NCBI GenBank assembly: GCA_049999765.1
Contig: JBNGIQ010007728.1
Span: forward strand, 1 to 21,818
Reading direction: 5' to 3'
DNA from: Phaeoceros laevis
Lineage: Eukaryota > Anthocerotophyta > Anthocerotopsida > Notothyladales
Length of the DNA: 21,818 bases
Shown: positions 1-9,800 of the stretch, piece after piece
Layout: every line of letters begins with the position of its first letter
How positions within the stretch are numbered: position 1 is the first letter of the stretch
Program-made: the position numbers and the translations under genes
The notes under the pieces: model-generated
The model's database searches: none
Told to the model about the DNA's origin: nothing
What the model saw: the letters and a program-made list of their open reading frames with translations, nothing else

Positions 1-519
1 CCAAAGAGGTTCAACGACTTCATAGTTCGAGCAAAAAATTGGAGGAGCAGGCAGGAGGACCAGCGGCAACTGCTTGGCAAGGATAACGATGATGTGGTGG
101 AGTACTTTGCTGATGATACTTTTGAACCTGGTGGAAAATGCAAGTTCATTGTGTTCAACCAGGATATAGTGGAGATGAGTCGATACTTGAAACTGCGTCC
201 GTACACTCTGTTTTGTATGGACCTCCCCAAGGGAATGGCGCTGGATTCGTTGGCTAACAGTCATGATGAAAGGTTTAGTGAAATGCAGATGGAGCACATC
301 ATGGCATCATTTTCAGGTATCACCACTGCAAAAGAGTGGCGGATCATCATTTTCCACACCTTTGATGATGTGGGCATGGTTTGGAAACCTGTTTTTTCTA
401 AGGGGGGTAGGAGGGGGAGATTTTAGAACCAGTCCCGGTTCCCATTTCATGGAGACCTTGTTAAGGTTATTCGCAAATACCTGGACTTAACTACGATGAT
501 ATGTTCAGCCCGATGGTGA
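1..519 (+). pseudogene. Unrecognised protein, 3' fragment with an internal stop
   Basis: One frame is open from the first base of the window to a TAG at 424-426. The same frame then stays open to a TGA at 517-519. The encoded stretch is mixed hydrophilic/hydrophobic. It includes an HxxDERFSEMQMEHIMASF-like helix, then a TTAKEW..IIIFHTFDD segment that looks like a beta strand following a conserved turn. This arrangement loosely recalls N6-adenine methyltransferase-like proteins of eukaryotic mobile elements, and DLPKG at about codons 75-79 could stand where DPPW/DPPYG would be. That is a weak inference and the catalytic motif itself is not present. The TAG follows G-rich runs (aaggggggtagg and aggggga), so a sequence error or decay are both possible. 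The 5' end lies outside the window. A transposon-derived, decayed coding region is my best guess. Confidence 0.35.
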
Positions 520-2286
520 AGCTGAACACCTTAAAATGAATTTCTTCCAAAATTTTTGCAAGCTAAACACAACACCTTTTACATGGGGCTGCAAACCTCG
601 GGGTGGCAGCTTGGGGATGACAGCCTAAGGATGGTGGCGAGGAGACCAAGTATCAAAGCCAGAGGAGAAAGACAGGGAGGAGCGTAAGCTTAACAGCATG
701 AACCAGAGGTGCTGGCAAAATGTATAGCGACAGAAGGCAATGGAAGCACTACAGAGTTGGGAGCGGAGGGACAAGGAGGACATGAACTGGAGTGTAGGAA
801 AGAAGCATGCTCTCGGCAGTGAAGGAGTCTAACTTATAAGCACTTTAGGACTGGTAGCAACATTATTGTAACCTAGCTATAATGCATGGACCGGGCTAGT
901 GAGAGGCAAAAAAGAATGATTTAGCAAAGTAAAATGATGTGGCATTCAGTCTCACACCAGCTGTGCGTTGATGTCACTAAAAACAAATGCTTGCAGCCAT
1001 TTTGGCTGATTCAGACCATGTTGGGTCGTCACCATGTCTTGGTGCTTGGATGTTCTAGAAGCGGGCTGCCTACCTCCTCATCATATTCTGCACATGAGCT
1101 TATTTTAGTATTCTGTCAAAATATGCTTGCTTACTAGCTCATCCTGAAAAGTCATGGAACATTCTAATAACATTTTCTTATCCTCGGAACTCGTATTTTC
1201 GCTGTTAGCTGAGCAGTCCAAGTATGCTGCCCGTTGGCTTAAATGCTAATGCTTGCTTACATGGTCTTAGCATCTGCATCATACCATTATTAAATGCATA
1301 GGCAGTATCCATAATTGACTCCTTCATGGACTACCTGATTAGGTATCAGTAGATACACATAGAACATGAGTATACGACGTACTAACTTATGTGACACACA
1401 TACATATTGCAAACGCATTATGTGTGTGTGTGTGTGTTCGAGGGGGTTGACAGTCCCATTAAGGGTCCCCCCTTGCCCTTGCTGGGGCACCCGCATGCGA
1501 GCGGGTGCAAGAGTTTTTAGTTTCTTCAGTATTCTGCCGCTGGTCACCCACATTGCCTGGTTCCAGGGTGAACTAGGGAGACCACTTTTACACCATTATA
1601 TACTCCCTTTAAACAAGGACTAATGAACCTTAGTCTATCTACGATTTTACTTGATGAGTCATCTATGACATCTATGACCTTTTGCTCCTTACTGACATCG
1701 GGTCGCTACTCGGGTCGGGTCGCTACGGGATGGGGACCGAGGCCGCCAAGACAAAAGCCCTGAGACAAGCTTTTTTGATAACTATAATGTTTAGTATGTG
1801 AATAGGCGGCATCATATGACCGTATGAATCTTTTCTCTTGAAACAAGCTGGTTTAAATTAAGGAATGAAACCTAAGATGCACAATGCAGTTTCCAACTTC
1901 CTTATAACTAAGCTTTGAAGTCACATTTCACGTGTTTTCCAGAGTTTATTTTCCCCCTCCTTTTCCTCTAACTTTTGTACTTTTCTTGACAAAAAAATGA
2001 AGATGAAAAATAAAATTTCTTTAGATATTTGTCTTGAAATAGATCTAGTGAAGTCAGATGAAAAACCTAACTCTGAAGTAAGGATGAATCCTTTTTTACC
2101 ACAACTCTCCCACCTTAAAATTAACCATATATTATATTTACCAGCTCTTCAACTTAACATTAACTTTAAGATTAAACTTCTTTACACTCTATACCGACCA
2201 TTTGGACAACACTTTGCATTTCTTTTTGTTATTTCAAATTTTTATTGAACATAATCCTGATTTTGATTTTGTCAACACTACAATAG
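520..2286. other. Intergenic, no gene seen
   Basis: No reading frame here has a recognisable domain or consistent codon use. The part from about 1770 to 2280 is AT-rich. The only distinct element is the TG microsatellite listed separately. Short frames such as the one at 1997-2248 encode low-complexity K/L/I/N-rich peptides, as expected of AT-rich noncoding DNA. Confidence 0.6.
1421..1437. repeat. (TG)n microsatellite
   Basis: Uninterrupted TG dinucleotides, eight and a half units, are read directly from the sequence. Confidence 0.95.
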
Positions 2287-2290
2287 CTAA

Positions 2291-2677
2291 CCCTTAAATG
2301 CCGAAGGGGCCGAAACCCTGGAAAAGCCGTTACTTTCGTTTGGCTTGGCTTCGTGAGGCGTCGACTCCACAGAGCTCTAGACTAATTATGTTTTATATCG
2401 TTTTGTTTTCATAGATGTGGACTTTGAAGTATGGACTTCCCCATACCATTGATATCTAGCTCAATGACCTCTAGCGTAGAGTTGTATCCAATGGTGTAAA
2501 AAAAGAATAAATCTAAAACCATGGCACGTGCTCCTCTGGCCAAAAACGGTGGTCAGGCATTGAGTTGAATCCAATGGCATGAAAAAAGAATAAATTTAAA
2601 AACATGGCACGTGCTCCTCATGCCAAAAACGGTTGTCAGGCGTTGCGCAGGACACGCGTGTATTCGGCCTTTAAGGG
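2291..2677 (+). mobile_element. MITE copy A, TTAA-type (piggyBac-like ends)
   Basis: The element starts CCCTTAAATGCCGAAG and ends TATTCGGCCTTTAAGGG, giving imperfect terminal inverted repeats. It is flanked by CTAA at 2287-2290 and TTAA at 2678-2681. TTAA target duplication with CCC...GGG termini is the hallmark of piggyBac-superfamily transposons, so this is probably a non-autonomous derivative; that is an inference from the ends only. It carries no coding capacity. Its left part (GCCGAAACCCTG, then AAGCCG and GGCTTGGCTTC) recurs in reverse orientation in copy C. Its right half holds two tandem 83-bp units, one of which is also found inverted in copy C. Confidence 0.65.
2481..2646 (+). repeat. 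Two tandem 83-bp units inside MITE copy A
   Basis: Unit 1 (2481-2563) begins GTTGTATCCAATGG and unit 2 (2564-2646) begins GTTGAATCCAATGG. Both continue with an A-rich run, AATAAAT, ATGGCACGTGCTCCT, CCAAAAACGG and GTCAGGC. The two units differ at only a handful of positions. A third, inverted and more diverged unit lies at about 3098-3175 in copy C. Confidence 0.9.
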
Positions 2678-2789
2678 TTAACCCGGCGTTAGCAACCTTG
2701 AATAGCTTAACTCGATGATTTGATTTTGTAGTAAATATTTATGTTCATCTTTCATTTCTCTCCAAAATTTTTCGCTCCTTAGCCCTTAA

Positions 2790-3059
2790 CCCTTAAAGGA
2801 CCAAGAGGCCATAACGGGCCTGTTGGTCCATGGGAGCAATTCGTTCACGTATTGTAGTGTTGGATATTTTTTATAAAATATTAATATATACTCTAGATAG
2901 AGCTCATCGAGTTTTATCCAACAGAGTAACATTGAGAGCGATCCGAGTTCAAAAACGACCTTAAGAAAATAATTAAAATATAGGGTCTAGGCGCTCGGGT
3001 GGATTAGTCGTGCATAGAGACCTTGGTTTTTAGGATTTCGAAACCCTAGTCCTTTAAGG
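2790..3059 (+). mobile_element. MITE copy B, TTAA-type
   Basis: A perfect TTAA at 2786-2789 precedes CCCTTAAAGGACC. The right end reads GTCCTTTAAGG followed by TTAA at 3060-3063. The terminal inverted repeat is therefore about 13 bp with one base missing on the right. The interior is AT-rich and unlike copies A and C apart from the ends. There is no coding capacity. The right TTAA is shared with the start of copy C, so the two elements abut or one inserted into the end of the other. Confidence 0.5.
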
Positions 3060-3336
3060 TTAAAGGCCGGATAGGACAAATATGTCATGTGCAACGGTTG
3101 ACCATCATTTTTGGTCTGAGGAGCACATGTATGCTTTTAGATTTATTATTATTTTGTACCATTGGGTAGAGAGCATTCAAGTTCTATCCGGCCACATAGG
3201 GGAGTCTATACATTTAAACCCGAAGCTGTGCAAAAAAAAATCAATATAAAATATACCTCCATTACGGCAGGTTAGAGGGTCCCGGGAAGCCAAGCAGCGG
3301 CTTTTTTCAGGGTTTCGACCCTTCAGCCTTCAAGGG
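3060..3336 (-). mobile_element. MITE copy C, inverted relative of copy A
   Basis: Read on the minus strand, this begins CCCTTGAAGGCTGAAGGG next to a TTAA (3337-3340). It then follows copy A: CGAAACCCTG, AAGCCG, GGCTTGGCTTC, one 83-bp-type unit containing GAGCAC and a CCAAAAATGATGGTCA block, and finally CCGGCCTTTAA near 3060. It is about 110 bp shorter than copy A, mainly because it has one internal unit instead of two. Its inner terminus is degenerate. It looks like an older or independently inserted member of the same family. Confidence 0.6.
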
Positions 3337-3344
3337 TTAACATT

Positions 3345-3474
3345 TTCAAAAATTGTCTCTACACCTTGAGCAAGCAGAGGTTGCTTGTAAGCGGCAAACG
3401 ACCCCTTTGACCTTTAAGGTTTAACATCTTGTCTCTACATCTTGAGCAAGTAGAGGTTGCTTGTTAGTGGCAAA
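3345..3474 (+). repeat. 76-bp direct duplication with a solo transposon end
   Basis: TTGTCTCTACACCTTGAGCA at 3353 recurs as TTGTCTCTACATCTTGAGCA at 3429. Each is followed by AAG(C/T)AGAGGTTGCTTGT and a GGCAAA. Between the two lies CGACCCCTTTGACCTTTAAGG and then TTTAAC, which mirrors the right end of copy C (CGACCCTTCAGCCTTCAAGGG then TTAAC). The duplicated segment therefore includes the end of the neighbouring MITE. Confidence 0.8.
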
Positions 3475-3479
3475 TTCAA

Positions 3480-5580
3480 GCTCTCCGTTATAAAGTTGGA
3501 CATGTTATGAATGAATTAAATTATCATGTTCTTTGTATTGTTATGAAACTTAGACCACTCCTCTTCCCTTCCCTGGATCTTTTATTTCCGGTAAGTACCT
3601 CATGTATAGGGACTTGTTTTCGATAATATATTCACTAACTCACAATTTATATTTTTATGGTCTAACTCTAAGCTTTATTCTAATATTCCAATAACAGTTA
3701 TATATTTTGCCTTTTAGGTTGAATATATTAAAACTGAATTTTGTACCAACACACTTTTGACATACTCAAAAAGTTCTCAAATTGTCCAAGTTTGGTGTTG
3801 ATTCCAAATGGCTTGATTTTATCAACCCGAACGTGAGAGGCCGTGACCTGCAGTTTCCGGTCGCGGATTGCTGTATCCGTTCATTGCCATTATTATTGGT
3901 GTGAACACAGTGAACTTGTGGACTCACTCGTGGCAGGAGTCTAGATTGGTCAGTGTTTCCGAAACGACACCAATGCATGATTGCAGAATTGGCAGCCCAA
4001 GGCGCGGAGGGAAAAAGCGAAAGCCTGGTCGCAAGACCGATTCTGCTACAGACAGACGAAGACCCACAGACCCACACATGCCAGCGGGCGAAGGCCAATC
4101 AGTAAATTATTCACCTGCCATCCATCCATCCATCCATGATCCATCCGTCCACGGATTCATGATTATTATATGCAAGACCCCTATCATGCGCTGCTCTGCT
4201 CCGTAAACGGCTCTGGGCATCCTAAGCTAACGAGCTGGCCGCTGTGTGGAAAAAGTCTTCCCTAGGACCCTAGGATGCCATTTACCGTTACCCTCTGTGC
4301 AGTCCGCCGTATACCATCAGTTACCCGCGTTAAAATTACACAACACATATTCCTCGGGCGGAACTGGTCTCGGGGAACTTGGTATTTTTAGGTTAGGGCT
4401 TTGGCACATCCCAAGCGTCTTTTCCTTGCTTCTTTTGCTGCCGTCGGCGTCTTGGCCGCATCCCGTTCTGACGTAAGGCTAGTTGGGGGCTTGCTTTCTT
4501 TGTGTGAGTGCGCGTCCCGCTCAATTAAGATGCTTTGATCTTTCAAATCAAAAGGCGTGCAGCGGAGCGCAGCCCCCTGAATGAATATATGAATTCCTGA
4601 ATTCTAATTGGTTGTGGATTTAATGAGTGAAAAATGTGCAATTGTGAGGTGGTTATCGTGGGAACTTTTTGTTGCATGCTGGTGTTGTTACGCTTCTACA
4701 GTATGCATGAGCAGTGCGCACCTGACAGGCGTCATGTGAAACCCACTGGAACCGGCCGTGGAGGCTTTGACTAGCTACGACCCTGATGCGGTTGGAGCCG
4801 GGCGTGGCGCATCGTGTCAACCCATGTGATGCACCCAACGCTGGTCCAAAAGCCCCTCTAGATAGTGTCGGGAATACATGTTCACGTATGTTATCTTCAC
4901 GTTCTTCAGTATGTTATGTACGAGTAAATAGCGGTGTCGGAACTCGGGATCCCTTTTTGATTCTACAGTATTATTATGGGTGATTAAGATAAGCACATTA
5001 ATATAAGCAGAAAGAGAAATTGGTAGGTACGTAATGTACGTGCCGGCAGTCCGTCAGGTGGAAAAGAAAACTTGTGCCTCCTGTCGCTTTGCTCGCTTCG
5101 TTACCCGTTTGCACTTGCTCCCCTCGCCTCCCCCCTGCCTGCTCCTGCCTGCTTTGCGCCCGCTTCCTTCACGTTCTCTCTGGAAAAAGCAATGCGCCGA
5201 TGGCATTGGCATTGCGCGGAGAGGGCAGGGCATCGATTGTTGAGCGGTCCCAGTCCCCAGTTTGCACCTGAATCTCTCTGAATCCAAAGAGCAACGGAAG
5301 AGTTGTTTTGTTTGTTTACAATGAGAGAGGAGAGGATGATTAGCGTTGCAGGCAGGTAAGATTCCCCTTGCCGATGCCTGGGCCGGGAAAGGATAGTCTG
5401 CATTCGCATTTGGCTGGGTGTGGGGAAGCTCTGGGTTCGCTCGCTTCCCTCCCTCCCCCCCGGCAATGCAGGCACGTGCATCCATCTTCGCCTGCCTGCT
5501 TGCTGCATCTTTTCCTCCCTCTATTCTGTCCTCTCTTACCACCCCTTTACTCTCCAGGCTAACTGTGAGCCCCTCCTCCG
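3480..5580. other. Intergenic and upstream region of the pectate lyase gene
   Basis: No supported gene. The first part is AT-rich and the region from about 5060 becomes pyrimidine-rich on the plus strand. Several overlapping frames on both strands at 5034-5560 come from this compositional bias; they have no domain and contradict one another. Confidence 0.5.
4118..4151. repeat. (ATCC)n microsatellite
   Basis: A run of CCAT units (CCATCCATCCATCCATCCAT) continues imperfectly as GATCCATCCGTCC. Confidence 0.9.
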
Positions 5581-5586
5581 CCCTGC

Positions 5587-5594
5587 TATAAGAG
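5587..5594 (+). promoter_or_regulatory. TATA box of the pectate lyase gene
   Basis: TATAAGAG sits about 260 bp before the start codon and would place transcription initiation near 5610-5620. The resulting leader of about 230 nt (5615-5845) is strongly CT-rich, as in some highly expressed plant genes. The assignment rests on motif and position only. Confidence 0.5.
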
Positions 5595-5845
5595 CACCTC
5601 TGCTCTCATCAGTCTGTACCAAGCACCTCAACTGCAACCTGCTCTGCTCTGCCTGCTTCGCCTCTTCTTCCTCTTTTCTTCGGGAGCCTCCTTCTCCTTC
5701 TCCCTCTCCTCTGTGCTGTGCCTCGGCTTTCCTCCCCCCGACGCATTTTGGTGACTCTCCGGGTGAGGCCTGCCTGCGCATTTGCAGGCCAGGCATTTAT
5801 TTCCTCTCCATCTCTCGGGCAGTTTCCCAACTTCCTCCTCCCCCG

Positions 5846-7724
5846 ATGGCGACCTGGGCTGTTGTCTGCCGGAGCCTCCTGCTCCTGCTGCTCTCCGCGC
5901 AGCTGCTGCTCGCCATTGCAGCCCGCTCTATCCCGGCGGACACGGACGAATCTGCGGCGCTCCGGACTGCGGTGCAGCTCGATGGGGGGGAGCGGGAAAT
6001 GCTGGACCAGAGCCTCGTTCCAGGGCACAGGTGAAGTTGCTGCTGCTGCTGCCACATTTGTTTGTTTTCCTCTTTGTTGGTGTGCTGTTGGCTTGCTTTG
6101 GCGGAGCAGGAAGTAGGAGGCATTGCCTTTACCTCTCTCTGACATTGCAATGTGCGTCCGAGCAGCTCCTCCAACTCGAGCCGCAGAATGCTAGCCGGCG
6201 GGTGCAAGACAGGCAATCCCATTGACGACTGCTGGCGCTGCGGTGACTGGAGCCGGGACCGCCAGCAGCTGGCCACCTGCGCGATTGGATACGGCAGCAG
6301 CGCGCTGGGCGGGTACAACGGCCCCTACTACGTTGTCACCGACTCCAGCGACGACAGCCCCGCGGATCCCAAGCCCGGCACTCTCCGTTACGCAGTGACC
6401 CGGGACGGTCCCCTCTGGATCGTCTTCAAGGGTGACATGGGCATCAAGCTTTCCATCGAGCTGCTGGTCACCAGCTACAAGACCATTGACGGGCGCGGGG
6501 CCAACGTGGAGATCGCCTACGGCGCCTGCATCACCGTCCAGGACGTGTCCCACGTCATCATCCACTCTGTGAAGATTCACCACTGCAAGGCTGCAGGCCC
6601 GGGCCTGGTGATGAGCAACCTGGAGCATGTGGGTCACCGGGAGCGCTCCGACGGGGACGGCGTTTCTGTGTTCACTTCCAACAACCTCTGGTTTGATCAC
6701 CTCTACTTGGCGCAGTGCGACGACGGCCTCTTGGATTGCATCCACAGCTCCTCCGCGATCAGCATCACCAACAGCTACTTTGAGAACCACGATAAGGTAT
6801 GCTTCTTCTTCTTCTTGCAACTTTTTCCAACTTTTGTCGCTCTTGTTGATCTTCCCTGATGCACACCAACCAACCAACCAACCTTTGTGGATTTTCAATG
6901 TCGCAGGTGATGCTTTTGGGTCACAACGATGAGTACACTGATGACAAGAACATGCGTGTCACTGTGGCCTACAACAAATTTGGCCCTGGTCTCATTCAGC
7001 GTCTGCCCAGGTAGGGTCATCAGATTCTGGCAGACTTCTTTATCTATCCCTTACGACAACAAAAAAGTTCTGAGCAGCTAGTGCAAGCTAGTGAGGCATT
7101 CATGGTGCCCCACCTGTGCTGTCATATCAACCTTGGATTGTTTTTTGTTTCACTCAGATGCCGGTTTGGAGTCTTCCACGTGTTCAACAATGACTACACT
7201 TCAGGATGGGGCATTTACGCCGTCGGGGGCAGTGCAAATCCCACCATCATCAGCCAAGGGAACATCTACTCTGCTGGGGTCGAAAAACAGGTAAGCAAAT
7301 CTCTTTCAGCTTACAACCTGCAAATATAATAGNNNNNNNNNNNNNNNNNNNNNNNNNNNNNNNNNNNNNNNNNNNNNNNNNNNNNNNNNNNNNNNNNNNN
7401 NNNNNNNNNNNNNNNNNNNNNNNNNNNNNNNNAAATATAATAGTGTTCCTGAAACAGGATAGCCTGCCCGCATTCTTCAGGAGCCGCAATTGCTGACAGT
7501 CTTTTCGTCCATGAATCACGAAAATATTGCAGGTGACCCACCGAGAAGGAGACAACTGGAACAACTGGCTGTGGCAGAGCAGCGGCGATCAATTTTACAA
7601 CGGAGCCTACTTCGTCGAGTCTGGCGGCAGCAGATCCATATCCTCAGTTTCCATTGAAGGCTCTGGCAGTGCCCTGCCCGCAGAGGCGGTCCCAGCAGCC
7701 ACCGCATACGCAGGACCCTTCTGA
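5846..7724 (+). CDS. Pectate lyase, polysaccharide lyase family 1
   Basis: Secreted enzyme that cleaves de-esterified pectin by calcium-dependent beta-elimination in the cell wall. Five exons: 5846-6030, 6166-6796, 6907-7010, 7158-7290 and 7533-7724. Junctions are GT-AG and in phase, giving 414 residues, the usual family size. The first exon supplies a signal peptide ([20 protein letters not shown], then LLAIA). Landmarks are [10 protein letters not shown] at about 78-87, GTLRYAV near 133-139, the SDGD site at 223-226, WFDH at 237-240, DDGLLD at 247-252 and RLPRCR at 304-309. The family's calcium-binding aspartates and its RxPxxR catalytic arginine motif are therefore retained. Differences from common plant homologues are WFDH for WVDH and GHRERSDGD for the usual GWR..ADGD. 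The exon 2 acceptor could also be at 6163, adding one serine. Intron 4 contains the assembly gap. Confidence 0.93.
7333..7432. other. Assembly gap of 100 N in the last pectate lyase intron
   Basis: Exactly 100 N are present. The 11 bases immediately left (7322-7332) and right (7433-7443) are identical, AAATATAATAG. This suggests two contig ends that overlap and were not merged, so the true gap may be negative. Collapsing it would make the intron 131 bp, in line with the gene's other introns (110-147 bp). Confidence 0.9.
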
Positions 7725-7840
7725 GACTCCTGACTGGCAAGGCATGGCCAAAGAGGACATGCAGCTTGTATACTACAAACAAAACATACATCATGTTCCA
7801 GTTGAAGATCGACAGAAGCTGACTGACCTCTGAAGGAAGG

Positions 7841-7846
7841 AATAAA
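7841..7846 (+). terminator. Polyadenylation signal of the pectate lyase gene
   Basis: AATAAA lies 117 bp after the stop codon, in a plausible 3' untranslated region. Confidence 0.5.
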
Positions 7847-7849
7847 GGA

Positions 7850-8867
7850 AGGAGGACTCTTCCTTCCCCAAGGAGGCCAAGGCTCGTGGTTGGATGGTCG
7901 TTGTATACTAGATGTGCTGATACTGCTGCAACTGTGCTATTCCCTTTCAGGTGTTTTTTGATGATGTGCTAAGTAAGACCAAAAAAAGATGTGGAGCGTA
8001 GATTATAAGGAGATTTGCGCTGTTGGCTTGGCTCCCATATTGGGTGGTCACCACAGCGGAGCTGGCTGTGTTGTGAGCCAGTAGGCAACCTCGCAGTTGA
8101 GCTCTCAAAGGACAGAGCAACGCTATTGTTGCTCCTGGCGAGGAGGGCCACTGCTGATGTGTTGATGCTTTTCAACCTCTAGGGGACTTGAACTAGACTA
8201 GTAGTAGTCGAAGAGTGGCGAACTATTTGTTCTACACCTGCAGACGAATAATAATGCTTAATTGAGTACCTTTCAAACCTCTTGCACGCGACCAGGGCTT
8301 GCTTTGCTTTGCCTTGCTTGCTTCACAGCAAGCCGTGCTTGTTTTTCTAACACGCATGGAAGGACTCTCCAGCCGTGCCTTCCTTGCCAGATGAGCTGTG
8401 GGGAAGAAAAAAGTGGCCAACGTTGTATATCAAACATGAGTCACAGTCTGCATTCCTTGTGACTCTTTTTTATCTGCAAGTGGTAAGGTGGCATTGTTGG
8501 TGTGAGATGCTGCTGCCACCGAGTTTGTCCTAGGCCTGTTGTTGACGAAGATCACACTGCCCAGTCGGTTTGCTTTAGCTGAGTACCGTTCCTTTTTCTC
8601 CTGTATTATTAGAAAACACTTTGGACAACATGTCTGTTACACCAGGGATGCAACAACAGCTTGAAAGTGCCGAGGACGAACCGACCATCTTGTCCAAGCT
8701 TGCTCATCACCAACAGGTTTGTCCTCATTTCCTAAAAAGGAGCTCAACCTAGACTAGAGTAGTCTATATACAGTACAACAACCGTGAACGATGCCGCTAT
8801 ATGTGGCCTACCTGCTTTCTACAGACCTACAGAGTATGCACAGGAAAAAGGTAACCACCTGGTTAAG
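7850..8867. other. Intergenic, no gene seen
   Basis: Short frames on both strands lack domains and consistent codon bias. I see no RNA gene or repeat in this stretch. Confidence 0.5.
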
Positions 8868-9155
8868 CTAGGCTTTAACTGTGGCCGCATCCTCCCCCGT
8901 CTCTGCTCCTGCTGGATCGGGATCCTCCTCGCCCAACTTGGGGAGAGGGACATTCACCAACTCAGGAGGCAGCTCGTCCTTGACTTCTTCAAACACCTTC
9001 TCTTCCGGCAGCTCCACAACCGGGACCTGAGGCGAGTCTTGGGGACCGATAATCGGGTCTGCCACAGGCTCTTTCACCACGTCCTTGGCCATGGCGTACA
9101 TGCATGGTATAGGTGGATGTTCGCCTGGAGGCAGCGCCCCGTGCATACCCGACAT
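8868..9155 (-). CDS. Small acidic proline-rich protein, function unknown
   Basis: A 95-codon frame that starts with ATG and ends with TAG, with high G/C at third positions as in the neighbouring real genes. The product is rich in P, E, V and D. The middle is KDVVKEPVADP and the C-terminal half is a run of acidic and proline clusters (PELVNVPLPKLGEED is typical). No signal peptide, membrane segment or known domain is visible. A CAG directly before the ATG region could be a splice acceptor, so an upstream exon cannot be excluded. It is transcribed in the same direction as the LysM chitinase, about 650 bp downstream of it. It could be a real small gene or a chance frame in GC-rich DNA. Confidence 0.4.
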   Translation of the reverse strand: MSGMHGALPPGEHPPIPCMYAMAKDVVKEPVADPIIGPQDSPQVPVVELPEEKVFEEVKDELPPELVNVPLPKLGEEDPDPAGAETGEDAATVKA

Positions 9156-9159
9156 CCTG

Positions 9160-9800
9160 GATACTTGAAGAAGGTTTGAACTACCACCCTTGGCCTACTC
9201 ACAGAAAACCCACAACTTGTCACAAGATGATCATCCATGTGTACTTGAGCAACAAAATTTCCAACAGACAATCTTGAAGCAAGATTAGGCCAGACTTGCA
9301 CACCTCAGAGTCTTTCACAGAAATATCCTCAAATCCTCTGCAGCTTGCAATTGCTAGCTAGCTCCTTTTCCCGATCGCTGTGAGAGCCTGATCCTCGCAG
9401 GTGCCACTTGATTTGTTTCTGTCTGTGATGCCAGTCCTGACAACAGGCAAGCTGAGAGTGCGAGTTATGTGGATGTTCAGTCGTGACATGGACACGCTGT
9501 TTTTGGACACGTACTACTCTTTCCAAAGATGAATTTTCACTCCGCTGGGTTACTATTGCTGCTGTACATGACATTGTGCGAGGCAAGGCAGCTTCCCTGA
9601 AAGAGCAGTGCAATAATACGAACTCCTGCTACCAGCCCTAAACGAGCAGCAGACACGAATGTTCAGGAAGAATGAATTGTGCACATGCATGAGAAGCTCC
9701 TGCCTTGAGAGGAGCAATGTTCATGCTGCTTTGCTACATGTAGAAGGAAGATCACACAAGGAATGGACTTGTGAAGTTCTGGTAGTTTTCAAGAGCCTAA
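9160..9800. other. Interval between the small frame and the LysM chitinase
   Basis: This holds the presumed 3' untranslated region of the minus-strand chitinase and possibly the promoter of the small frame. No recognisable gene, and no clear AATAAA on the minus strand. Confidence 0.45.

Noticed and set aside
1997-2248. 83-codon plus-strand frame
   Set aside because: AT-rich low-complexity peptide without any family signature; expected by chance in this composition.
5054-5542. Minus-strand 162-codon frame upstream of the pectate lyase
   Set aside because: It reflects a pyrimidine-rich promoter and leader; several frames overlap it and none shows a family.
5609-6898. Minus-strand frames opposite the pectate lyase exons
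   Set aside because: They are antisense shadows. The plus strand encodes a full pectate lyase with consistent splicing.
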